NCBI GenBank assembly: GCA_003647375.1
Contig: QMMS01000192.1
Location: 1-8,741, forward strand
Direction: 5' to 3'
Length of the DNA stretch: 8,741 nucleotides
Source of the DNA: Deltaproteobacteria bacterium
GTDB lineage: Bacteria; Desulfobacterota; Desulfobacteria; Desulfobacterales; B30-G6
Shown: piece by piece, positions 1-7,187 of the stretch
Numbering within the stretch: position 1 is the first letter of the stretch
How the letters are laid out: each line of letters begins with the position of its first letter
Made by a program: the position numbers and the translations under genes
The notes under the pieces: model-generated
What the model was told of the DNA's origin: nothing
What the model saw: only the letters and a program-made list of their open reading frames with translations
The model's database searches: none

Positions 1-75
1 ATGAAGATCGGGGCTGTAGAGAGAATGCTGAAAGCGATGATCAAATCCCTGGAAAACAAACACTTGAATCCTTGA
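1..75 (+). CDS. Possible 3' end of an upstream gene (partial, unidentified)
   Basis: The first frame is open from the window edge to a TGA at 73-75 and encodes 24 residues rich in Lys, Met, Leu and Glu, ending in Leu-Asn-Pro. The pattern suits the amphipathic C-terminal helix of a longer protein. The ATG at position 1 need not be the true start, because the gene may begin outside the window. The last codons and the stop lie in the TTGAATCC repeat, so the end of the protein seems to have been reshaped by that repeat. The third frame is open here as well, which weakens the case. No family can be named from so short a piece. If real, the gene would lie about 90 bp upstream of ygfK on the same strand. 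Confidence 0.3.
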   Translation: MKIGAVERMLKAMIKSLENKHLNP

Positions 76-79
76 ATCC
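64..79 (+). repeat. Short tandem repeat, 2 x TTGAATCC
   Basis: Two perfect, adjacent copies of the 8-mer TTGAATCC are seen at 64-71 and 72-79. They are followed by two degenerate related units, TGGACCCC and TGGGACCC, at 80-95. Low-complexity runs of this kind between genes are, from memory, common in Desulfobacteraceae-like genomes. The second copy supplies the TGA stop of the frame that begins at position 1. No function can be assigned. Confidence 0.6.
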
Positions 80-96
80 TGGACCCCTGGGACCCT

Positions 97-118
97 TTCT
101 CCCAACTAATCGGGAGAA
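97..118 (+). terminator. Inverted repeat in the ygfK leader, possible weak terminator
   Basis: TTCTCCC (97-103) and GGGAGAA (112-118) form a perfect 7-bp stem around an 8-nt loop, extendable by one G-U pair (96/119). What follows is A/T-rich (AAAATATTTAA) but has no run of T, so it is not a textbook intrinsic terminator. It could end the upstream transcript, stabilise the ygfK leader, or act as an operator. The stem is seen directly; the role is inferred. Confidence 0.3.
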
Positions 119-154
119 GAACCCAAAATATTTAACTATTGAATTTATAATGGC

Positions 155-160
155 AGAGGT
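155..160 (+). promoter_or_regulatory. Ribosome binding site fixing the ygfK start
   Basis: AGAGGT lies 4-5 nt before the ATG at 165, which is good Shine-Dalgarno spacing. The alternative ATG at 150 and the TTG at 72 have no comparable site upstream. The 72 start would also translate the tandem repeat, giving a Pro/Gly-rich stretch unlike any YgfK N-terminus. I therefore choose 165. Confidence 0.6.
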
Positions 161-164
161 AATA

Positions 165-3100
165 ATGGAAAAAGATAAATTTTGTTGTACGGACATAGAC
201 GTACTGCTTAAGTGGGCACTTTCCGATCTTCAACAGAAAAATGAGGTTTTCGGCATTCCCCGGGAACTTTTTTTCGAACCCGGGGAGTCCGACCCTTTTC
301 GCATGCGCCGCTATGGGCAAATGCTGGAAACCCCCCTTGGCGTGGCCGCCGGCCCGCACACCCAGCTGGCCCAGAATATCATCGCGGCCTGGCTCTGTGG
401 CGGGCGCTACATCGAGCTGAAGACCATCCAGGTGCTGGACGATCTGGAAGTGACCAAACCCTGCATCGATATGACCGACGAGGGATATAATTGTGAATGG
501 TCCCAGGAACTAAAGCTCGATCAGTCCTTCAACGAGTATCTTAACGCCTTCATTCTTATCTATATCCTCCGGGACAAGCTGGGATGGGGCACTTCCAAAG
601 AACCGGGTTTTATCTTCAACATGAGCGCCGGCTATAATCTGGAGGGAATCAAAAGCCCCACCGTGCAACGTTTTTTCGACCGCATGAGCGACTGCTCCAC
701 CGAACTGACTGAAAAGATCGAGCGCATTGCCGCGTTCTATCCCCGTGTGAAAGAACTGAGCATCCCCGGCACCATGTCCGACAGCATCACCGTGTCCACC
801 ATGCACGGCTGTCCACCGGAGGAAGTCGAGAAAATCGGTCGTTACTTTGTCGAGGAACGCGGTTTTCATACCACCATCAAGCTGAATCCGACCCTGCTTG
901 GCGCCGAACGCCTGCGTAATATCCTCAACCACCGACTCGATTTCAAAACCGAAGTCCCGGACGAGGCTTTCGGGCACGATCTCAAGTACGACGACGGTGT
1001 TGCTTTGATCGGTGCAATGCTGGATGCCGCCCGCGACAAAGGTGTCGCATTCAGCCTGAAGCTAACCAATACCCTGGAGACCACCAACATCGAGCAGAAC
1101 CTGCCTAAAAACGAAGGCATGCTCTACATGAGCGGCCGTGCGCTGCATCCCATCAGTATCAACCTGGCTGCCAGGCTCCAGGAGGAGTTCAAAGGCGTGC
1201 TGGACATTTCTTTTTCCGCGGGAGTCGACTGCTTTAATATCGTCGACACCCTGAGCTGCGGCCTCAAGCCGGTGACGGTCTGTTCCGATGTGCTCAAACC
1301 CGGTGGCTACGGTCGCCTGTCTCAATATCTGGAGCGCATTGCCGGCAATATGAAAAACGCCGGTGTCGACTCTCTAAAAAACCTGATGCTGACCCGCGCA
1401 AGCCTCGAGAGCGAAGCCGCTGCACGGCTTGCCAACCTGAAGACCTATGCCGCGGATGTTGTCGAAAACGGTCGCTACGCCAAGGAGAAGTTCCCCTTTG
1501 AAAACATCAAAACCGTGCGGAATCTGCCGCGCTTCGACTGCGCCGGCGCACCCTGTGTGACCGCCTGCAGCACGGGGCAGGACATTCCGCGCTATCTTGA
1601 TTATACCGCAAAGGGCGACTTTAAAAACGCTTACAAAGCCATTCTGGCCACCAACCCGTTCCCCAACATCCAGGGCATGGTCTGCGATCATCTGTGTCAG
1701 TACAAATGCACCCGCATGAACTATGATTCTCCGCTCATGATCCGGGAAATCAAGCGCTTTATTGCCCAAAACCAGGCCAAAGGCCTTGCCCTGACCCCGG
1801 CGCCGGCCAACGGGAGGAAAGTTGCCGCCATCGGCGCCGGACCCACCGGTCTTTCCTGCGCCTACTTTCTGGTTCTGGAAGGTTTCGAGGTGGACATTTA
1901 CGAGACCAAGAAATTTGCCGGCGGTATGGCCGCCGACGCTATCCCGGCCTTCCGTCTCGACCATGACAGCCTGTCCCGGGATATCGACGCCATCATCGCC
2001 CTGGGGGTCAGGCTGCACACCAGTGTTCGCATCGACAAACAGGCTTTTGAAGACCTGCGCAAATCTCACGATTATGTTTACATCGCCATCGGTGCTCAGA
2101 AAAGTTATGACCTGGGTGTTCCCGGCGAAGATGCCGAAGGTGTCATAGACCAATTGAGCTTTCTGAGCGCGGTGCGTCAAGGCCAAAGGCCGGATCTGGG
2201 AAAGAAGGTGGCGGTGGTCGGTGGCGGCAATTCAGCCATGGATGTCGCCCGCACCGCCAAGCGATTGCTGGGAGAAAATGGGGAAGTAAGTATCATCTAC
2301 CGCCGCACGCGCGAGGAAATGCCTGCCGATCCCGAAGAAGTACAGGCGGCAATAGAGGAAGGTATTAGCCTGAATGAACTCACTCAGCCGGAATGTATGT
2401 TAGTGGAAGATGGCCGGTTGACATCCAATATGTGCTACAAAATGGAACTGGGAACAAAAGATGCCAGCGGTCGTCCCAGACCGATCAAAGTTGAGAGTTC
2501 CGAATTTAAATTGGAGGTTGACACGGTAATTACGGCTATCGGCCAGCGCGTGATACTCGATTTTCTCCCCGGCGGCGAACTTACCGTAGACAAGGACAGC
2601 ATGGAAACTCAACTGGAGGGCCTGTTTGCCGGCGGTGACGCCATCCGCGGCGCTTCCTCCCTGATCAACGCCATCGGCGACGGTCGCCGCGCCGCCGGGT
2701 CCATCATGAAAAAGGCCGGTCACGAGCCCAGGATCCGGCTGGCACCCGAGGACCGGCGCCGGCCCAACCTGGCCGACCTTGGCATCAGGCAGGCCCGTCG
2801 CATCTTTGGCCCCGAAATGCCCGAACTCGGGCCGCATGAGCGACTTAATTTCGAATTGTACGTCAAGACGTTGACCGAAGCCGACGCAATGGTTGAAGCC
2901 TCCCGCTGCTTACAGTGTGACCTGGTTTGCAATGTCTGCGTCTCCGTCTGCCCCAACAGGGCCAATGTTGCCCTACGCGCCGAACCCGTCTCCTACCCGC
3001 TGCAGCGTGCCGTAAGAAGAGGTGACCACACTATGGTGGAGACCCTGGGCAAGGTTGAGATCGATCAGCCCTACCAGATCGTCAACATTGCCGACTTTTG

Positions 3101-3452
3101 TAACGAATGCGGCAACTGCGACACCTTCTGCCCCACCAGCGGCGCACCTTACAAGGATAAGTTCAAGATGCACCTGACCCACGCGAGTCTCGAAGCTTAC
3201 GGTGAGGGCTTTCACCTTGCCGAGCCCGGGCGCATGGAAGCTAAGTTCGGTGGCGAACCAGCCGTTCTGACAGAATCCGACGGCATTTTCGTTTACCAGG
3301 ATTCGGAAGTAAAGGTCGAAATCTCGGCAGACACACTTGAGGCCCGCAAGGTGGAACTCAAAAATGGAACCGACACCAAGGAACTCAACCGCGCTGTGGA
3401 AACAGCCGTGCTTTACAGGCTTGTGAGTTCACAACAGCCTTTTGCCGGATAG
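165..3452 (+). CDS. ygfK: YgfK-type oxidoreductase: DHOD-like barrel, GltD-like FAD/NAD(P)H module and 4Fe-4S motifs
   Basis: The protein is 1095 residues from the ATG at 165; E. coli YgfK is about 1030. Domain order is clear. Residues about 1-430 are a dihydroorotate-dehydrogenase-like barrel (TPLGVAAGPHTQLAQN near 56-71, HGCPP at 214-218, KLNPTLLG near 239-246). Cysteines 459, 464, 468, 507, 511 and 515 form the GltD/DPD-type N-terminal Fe-S motif. An FAD-binding IGAGPTG lies near 556-562 and an NAD(P)H-binding VVGGGNSA near 684-691. C-terminal ferredoxin-like motifs are at C915/918/922/925/929 and C979/982/985/989. The family is named putative selenate reductase subunit from E. coli genetics, and occurs in gene clusters for anaerobic purine breakdown. 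The exact reaction is not established; electron transfer or reduction of a purine-derived ring is inferred. The protein has no signal peptide or membrane segment and is presumably cytoplasmic. It lies 94 bp before xdhA on the same strand. The family call is very secure, the substrate is not. Confidence 0.93.
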   Translation: MEKDKFCCTDIDVLLKWALSDLQQKNEVFGIPRELFFEPGESDPFRMRRYGQMLETPLGVAAGPHTQLAQNIIAAWLCGGRYIELKTIQVLDDLEVTKPCIDMTDEGYNCEWSQELKLDQSFNEYLNAFILIYILRDKLGWGTSKEPGFIFNMSAGYNLEGIKSPTVQRFFDRMSDCSTELTEKIERIAAFYPRVKELSIPGTMSDSITVSTMHGCPPEEVEKIGRYFVEERGFHTTIKLNPTLLGAERLRNILNHRLDFKTEVPDEAFGHDLKYDDGVALIGAMLDAARDKGVAFSLKLTNTLETTNIEQNLPKNEGMLYMSGRALHPISINLAARLQEEFKGVLDISFSAGVDCFNIVDTLSCGLKPVTVCSDVLKPGGYGRLSQYLERIAGNMKNAGVDSLKNLMLTRASLESEAAARLANLKTYAADVVENGRYAKEKFPFENIKTVRNLPRFDCAGAPCVTACSTGQDIPRYLDYTAKGDFKNAYKAILATNPFPNIQGMVCDHLCQYKCTRMNYDSPLMIREIKRFIAQNQAKGLALTPAPANGRKVAAIGAGPTGLSCAYFLVLEGFEVDIYETKKFAGGMAADAIPAFRLDHDSLSRDIDAIIALGVRLHTSVRIDKQAFEDLRKSHDYVYIAIGAQKSYDLGVPGEDAEGVIDQLSFLSAVRQGQRPDLGKKVAVVGGGNSAMDVARTAKRLLGENGEVSIIYRRTREEMPADPEEVQAAIEEGISLNELTQPECMLVEDGRLTSNMCYKMELGTKDASGRPRPIKVESSEFKLEVDTVITAIGQRVILDFLPGGELTVDKDSMETQLEGLFAGGDAIRGASSLINAIGDGRRAAGSIMKKAGHEPRIRLAPEDRRRPNLADLGIRQARRIFGPEMPELGPHERLNFELYVKTLTEADAMVEASRCLQCDLVCNVCVSVCPNRANVALRAEPVSYPLQRAVRRGDHTMVETLGKVEIDQPYQIVNIADFCNECGNCDTFCPTSGAPYKDKFKMHLTHASLEAYGEGFHLAEPGRMEAKFGGEPAVLTESDGIFVYQDSEVKVEISADTLEARKVELKNGTDTKELNRAVETAVLYRLVSSQQPFAG

Positions 3453-3478
3453 CTGAGCCGGTTGCCGGGTTAAGCCGT

Positions 3479-3506
3479 TTGCCTGATGGACCGAATAAGT
3501 TATAAC
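3479..3506 (+). promoter_or_regulatory. Candidate sigma70-type promoter for xdhABC
   Basis: TTGCCT (3479-3484, 4 of 6 matches to TTGACA) and TATAAC (3501-3506, 5 of 6 matches to TATAAT) are separated by 16 nt in the gap between ygfK and xdhA. Transcription would begin near 3513, leaving a leader of about 34 nt with the strong ribosome site inside it. The geometry is sensible, but matches of this quality also arise by chance. The xdh genes could equally be read through from ygfK, as no clear terminator is seen between them. Confidence 0.35.
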
Positions 3507-3531
3507 TGCTGATTTTAATTTGCAATATTAC

Positions 3532-3539
3532 AAGGAGGT
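3532..3539 (+). promoter_or_regulatory. Strong ribosome binding site fixing the xdhA start
   Basis: AAGGAGGT is an almost full anti-Shine-Dalgarno match, 7 nt before the ATG at 3547. The frame is open further upstream to a TTG at 3520, but that start would put the ribosome site inside the coding region. Starting at 3547 also gives the N-terminus expected for XdhA. Confidence 0.85.
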
Positions 3540-3546
3540 CGAAAAT

Positions 3547-5829
3547 ATGGCTGTAGGTGAATCTCCCAGGCGCAAGGATGCCGTGGCAAAGGTCACCGGG
3601 CGGGCGCGTTACACCGACGATTTAAGCATGCCGGGCATGCTGTATGCCAAATATGTCAGAAGCCCCATTGCGCACGGCCGTGTCCTGCGCATCGACACCA
3701 AGAAAGCCCGACACCTTCACGGCGTAGAAGCCGTTTTTACTTTCGAGGACGTATCGGACAGGCGGTTTGCCACCGCCGGACATCCCTATTCCTTCGACCC
3801 CAATCACGCGGACGTGGCCGACAGGCGTCTGCTGACCGGCCACGTCCGCTACCATGGAGACGAGGTGGCTATTGTCGTCGCTCAGGATCGATTAAGCGCC
3901 GAAGCAGCTGTTGACCTGGTGAAAGTCGAATATGAGGAATATCCCGTCGTGGTGAGCTCTCGGACCGCGTTGGATCCGAACACCCCCCCGATTCACGAAG
4001 GCGGAAACAGGATCAAGTCACATCAGTTCGAGGTGGGAGGCGACTTTGAAAAAGCCCTCGAAGAGTCCGATGTGATCGTTGAAAGTGACTATAAAACCTC
4101 CGTTGTCCAGCATTGCCACATGGAAAACCACAGCGCCTATGCCTACATGGATGACATGGAGCACATCGTGGTGGTATCCTCCACCCAGATTCCACACATC
4201 TGCCGTCGCATCGTGGGCCAGGCGCTGGATATACCGTGGGGCCGGGTACGTGTGGTCAAGCCGTATGTCGGCGGGGGGTTCGGCAACAAGCAGGACGTGA
4301 TTCTCGAACCCATGGTGGCCTTCCTGACCATGAAACTGGGTGGTGTTCCCGTGAAACTCGAACTGCCCCGGGAGGAATGCTTCATAGGTACCCGCACCCG
4401 ACACGCCACCACCAGCAGGAATCGCGCCGGTGCAACCAGGGACGGCGTTCTTAAAGGCCTGGATATTGAATGCGTTTCCAATACCGGTGCCTATGCCTCC
4501 CACGGCCACGCCATTATGGGTGCCGCATGCTCCAAGTCCTGCAACCTGTACCCACGCAGCGTCATCAAGGTAAAAGCCACGACGCATTACGCCAATATTC
4601 CGGCCGCCGGGGCCATGCGCGCCTATGGCTCTCCGCAGGTCATTTTCGGTATAGAATGCATCATGGAAGAGGTCGCCTGTGCCATCGGCATGGACCCGGT
4701 GGACTTTCGCCTTAAGAATGTGGCCAGACAGGGCGACATCAACCCGCTGAACGAGAAAGAAATTTTGAGCTGTGGCATGGTCGCGTGCATTGAAAAGGGC
4801 CGTGAACTCATCAACTGGGACGAAAAGAAGAAGGCTTACAAGAACCAAACGGGTCATGTGCGCCGGGGTCTGGGCGTCGCCTGCTTCAGCTATGGTTCAG
4901 GCACATACCCCGCCTGTGTGGAAATATCGGGCGCCCGCCTGATCCTTAACCAGGACGGCTCCGTGCATCTACAGATCGGCGCCACCGAGATCGGCCAGGG
5001 CTCCGACACAGCTTTTTGCCAGATGGCGGCTGAGACACTGGGTGTGACCTACGACAATATTCACGTGGTCAGCACCCAGGATACAGACGTCAGTCCATTT
5101 GACACCGGCGCCTACGCCTCCCGCCAGACCTATGTTGTAGCTCCGGCCGTTAAGCAGGCCGCCGGTGAACTCCGGGCCAAAATCCTTAAACATGCCGCCC
5201 TGATGACCGGCCAGGTTCCCGAAGCTCTGGACCTGATCGCCGGTAATATTGTTTTTGCCGACCGACCAGGCAAGGTTGTCCTGCCGCTGGACGAAGTCTC
5301 GCTGGACACCTACTACCACAAAGATCGGGGGGGACAGCTGACCGCCGATGTGTCCCACAAGACCCGTACCAACGCCCCCTCCTTCGGCTGCACCTTCGTG
5401 GACCTGGAAGTAGATATTCCCATGTGCCGGGTCGTTATCAAGGAAATCTACAACGTTCACGATGCCGGTGTTATCATACATCCGTTGATGGCTGCGGGGC
5501 AGGTGCACGGTGGTCTTGCCATGGGTATCGGCATGGCCTTGTTCGAGGAACTACTCATCGACGAAAATTCCGGCCGTATCCATAACAACAACCTGCTCGA
5601 CTACAAGATGCCCACCTTCATGGACATCCCCGACCTGGGTTGTGCTTTCGTTGAGTCCCGGGAACCCACCGGCGGATATGGCAACAAGTCCCTGGGAGAA
5701 CCGCCGAATATTACCCCCGCCCCGGCCATTCGCAACGCCATCTGGGATGCCACCGGCATCAAGATCGACGAACTTCCGATGACTCCCAAGACCCTTTACC
5801 GGTACTTCGCCGAGGCCGGATTGATATAG
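3547..5829 (+). CDS. xdhA: Xanthine dehydrogenase, molybdenum-binding subunit XdhA
   Basis: This 760-residue protein matches the usual length of E. coli-type XdhA (about 750) and aligns with it, as I recall that sequence, over the whole length. It carries the molybdopterin-cytosine/guanine-dinucleotide hydroxylase fold: an N-terminal a/b hammerhead (about 10-125), then two Mo-cofactor domains. Visible motifs are GGGFGNK (242-248), REECF with E276 at the place of bovine xanthine oxidase Glu802, AMRAYG with R358 at the place of Arg880, TEIGQG (about 480-485), and SLGEPP with E718 at the place of the catalytic base Glu1261. Having all three purine-orienting or catalytic residues supports a true purine hydroxylase rather than an aldehyde or CO dehydrogenase. 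It hydroxylates hypoxanthine to xanthine and xanthine to urate using water, and could run in reverse with low-potential electrons. It is cytoplasmic and pairs with the XdhB and XdhC products next to it. The gap to xdhB is 12 bp. Confidence 0.95.
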   Translation: MAVGESPRRKDAVAKVTGRARYTDDLSMPGMLYAKYVRSPIAHGRVLRIDTKKARHLHGVEAVFTFEDVSDRRFATAGHPYSFDPNHADVADRRLLTGHVRYHGDEVAIVVAQDRLSAEAAVDLVKVEYEEYPVVVSSRTALDPNTPPIHEGGNRIKSHQFEVGGDFEKALEESDVIVESDYKTSVVQHCHMENHSAYAYMDDMEHIVVVSSTQIPHICRRIVGQALDIPWGRVRVVKPYVGGGFGNKQDVILEPMVAFLTMKLGGVPVKLELPREECFIGTRTRHATTSRNRAGATRDGVLKGLDIECVSNTGAYASHGHAIMGAACSKSCNLYPRSVIKVKATTHYANIPAAGAMRAYGSPQVIFGIECIMEEVACAIGMDPVDFRLKNVARQGDINPLNEKEILSCGMVACIEKGRELINWDEKKKAYKNQTGHVRRGLGVACFSYGSGTYPACVEISGARLILNQDGSVHLQIGATEIGQGSDTAFCQMAAETLGVTYDNIHVVSTQDTDVSPFDTGAYASRQTYVVAPAVKQAAGELRAKILKHAALMTGQVPEALDLIAGNIVFADRPGKVVLPLDEVSLDTYYHKDRGGQLTADVSHKTRTNAPSFGCTFVDLEVDIPMCRVVIKEIYNVHDAGVIIHPLMAAGQVHGGLAMGIGMALFEELLIDENSGRIHNNNLLDYKMPTFMDIPDLGCAFVESREPTGGYGNKSLGEPPNITPAPAIRNAIWDATGIKIDELPMTPKTLYRYFAEAGLI

Positions 5830-5841
5830 AGGAGAACGAAC

Positions 5842-6717
5842 ATGTTTGCCATTGAGCGTTACAACAAAGCACAAAGCGTAAAAGAAGCCGTTAAGTTGCT
5901 GTCGGCCGATTCCGAGGCCAAACTCATTGCCGGCGGTACGGACGTTCTCATTCGTCTCCACGGGGGCAGCAAGGAATATCGAAGTCTGGTCGATATCAAT
6001 GGGTTGAATGATCTCAAAAAGATCTCCGAAGAGCCCGACAAGGCCGTGCGTATCGGTTCTATGGCCACGTTCAGCGAAATCATGGACTCGGACGTTGTCA
6101 ACCGCCGCGTACCGGTGATTGCAGAGGCGGTCGGTACGGTCGGCGGTCCACAGTTGCGCAACATGGCTACTATGGGCGGCAATATTTGTAACGGTGCTGT
6201 CAGCGCCGACAGCGCCGGCGCCCTGTTGGTGCACGAAGCCGACCTGGAGATCCAGGGAGTCGACGGCAAACGCGTGGTTCCGGTCGTGGGTTTCCACCAG
6301 GGACCCGGCCGGGTTGCCCTTAAACAGGGTGATGTGCTCGTGGCCTTTCGGATCAGACCCGAGAACTACAAGGGTTTTGGTGCCGCCTATTACAAATACG
6401 CCATGCGCGACGCCATGGACATTGCCACCATCGGTTGTACCGCCGCCGCCCGTCTGGACGGCGACAAAATTGAGGCATTGAGGCTGGCCTTCACCGTGGC
6501 CGCCCCGAAGCCGATTCGCTGTGAACACGCCGAAAAAGCTGCCGTGGGTAAGTCACTTTCCGAGAAAACTTTAAAGGCTATCAGCGACACTGTGCAAAAG
6601 GACGTTAAACCGCGCGATTCCTGGCGCGCCGCCAAAAATTTCCGACTGCATATCATCCGCACCCTGACACAGCGGGTTGTCAGGCAGGCCATTGAAAGAG
6701 CAGGAGGAAAATTTTAA
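5842..6717 (+). CDS. xdhB: Xanthine dehydrogenase, FAD-binding subunit XdhB
   Basis: The protein has 291 residues, the standard size for the medium subunit (E. coli XdhB is 292). FAD-binding motifs of the CO dehydrogenase/xanthine dehydrogenase flavoprotein family are present: AGGTD at 30-34, GGPQLRNMATMGGNICNG at 101-118, and the conserved YKYAMRDAMDIATIG stretch at about 184-198. A C-terminal CO_deh_flav_C-type region follows to the end. There is no Fe-S insertion of the kind found in 4-hydroxybenzoyl-CoA reductase. The subunit takes electrons from the [2Fe-2S] clusters of XdhC and passes them to NAD+ or another acceptor. AGGAG at 5830-5834, right after the xdhA stop, sits 7 nt before the ATG. 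The stop codon TAA shares its last A with the xdhC ATG, so the two are translationally coupled. Confidence 0.95.
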   Translation: MFAIERYNKAQSVKEAVKLLSADSEAKLIAGGTDVLIRLHGGSKEYRSLVDINGLNDLKKISEEPDKAVRIGSMATFSEIMDSDVVNRRVPVIAEAVGTVGGPQLRNMATMGGNICNGAVSADSAGALLVHEADLEIQGVDGKRVVPVVGFHQGPGRVALKQGDVLVAFRIRPENYKGFGAAYYKYAMRDAMDIATIGCTAAARLDGDKIEALRLAFTVAAPKPIRCEHAEKAAVGKSLSEKTLKAISDTVQKDVKPRDSWRAAKNFRLHIIRTLTQRVVRQAIERAGGKF

Positions 6718-7187
6718 TGCAAAAGAACATTACCTGTACCATTAACGGCAAGCAGTACTTTCTTTCGGTGGATGTGGTGCAATCTCTGCTGGATACGCTG
6801 AGAGACCTTGGCATCACCAGCGTCAAGGAAGGGTGCGGGGTCGGTGAATGCGGCGCCTGCACGGTCCTGATGGATAACGTTCCGGTGGATTCCTGCATCA
6901 CGCTGGCCGTGTGGGCGGACGGAAAGAACATCCGCACGGTTGAGGGTGAGTCCAGGGACGGTCAACTCTCCAGGGTCCAGCAGGCCTACGTCGATGCGGG
7001 CGCCGTGCAATGCGGTTTCTGCACCCCGGGCCTGATCATGACCACCACCGCTTTCATCGAGAAGCACAAGGATTGCAAAGTTTCCCGCGAGGAGATCCGC
7101 AAAGGCCACGCGGGCAACCTCTGCCGCTGCACCGGGTACGAGACTATCATCAACGCCGTGGAAATATGCCTGGAAGATTCAGAATAA
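6717..7187 (+). CDS. xdhC: Xanthine dehydrogenase, [2Fe-2S] subunit (E. coli-style XdhC)
   Basis: The 156-residue protein has the size and two-domain form of the small iron-sulfur subunit of molybdenum hydroxylases. The N-terminal plant-type ferredoxin domain has C40, C45, C48 and C60 (CGVGECGAC motif). The C-terminal helical domain holds the second cluster with C99, C102, C136 and C138 (QCGFCTPG and CRCTGY motifs). All eight cluster ligands are present. It relays electrons from the Mo site of XdhA to FAD in XdhB. The ATG overlaps the xdhB TAA by 1 nt, and AGGAGG at 6702-6707 lies 9 nt upstream. The symbol follows E. coli xdhABC; elsewhere xdhC names an unrelated molybdenum-cofactor insertion chaperone, which this is not. 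Confidence 0.95.
   Translation: MQKNITCTINGKQYFLSVDVVQSLLDTLRDLGITSVKEGCGVGECGACTVLMDNVPVDSCITLAVWADGKNIRTVEGESRDGQLSRVQQAYVDAGAVQCGFCTPGLIMTTTAFIEKHKDCKVSREEIRKGHAGNLCRCTGYETIINAVEICLEDSE

Noticed and set aside
146..151. Perfect TATAAT as a -10 box for ygfK
   Set aside because: Transcription would begin near 158, inside the ribosome site and only about 7 nt before the start codon. No -35-like hexamer lies 16-18 nt upstream.
72..164. Longer ygfK beginning at the TTG at 72 or the ATG at 150
   Set aside because: The extra residues come from the tandem repeat and an A/T-rich leader, resemble no YgfK N-terminus, and lack a ribosome site. The ATG at 165 has one at good spacing.
3520..3546. XdhA start at the TTG at 3520
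   Set aside because: It would translate the AAGGAGGT ribosome site itself; the ATG at 3547 is correctly spaced and gives the expected N-terminus.
5551..6528. Long antisense open frame of 325 codons
   Set aside because: It is a shadow of the GC-rich xdhA/xdhB coding strand, spans the junction of the two genes, and shows no recognisable domain or ribosome site. Similar antisense frames at 1374-2186 and 4018-4857 are rejected for the same reason.
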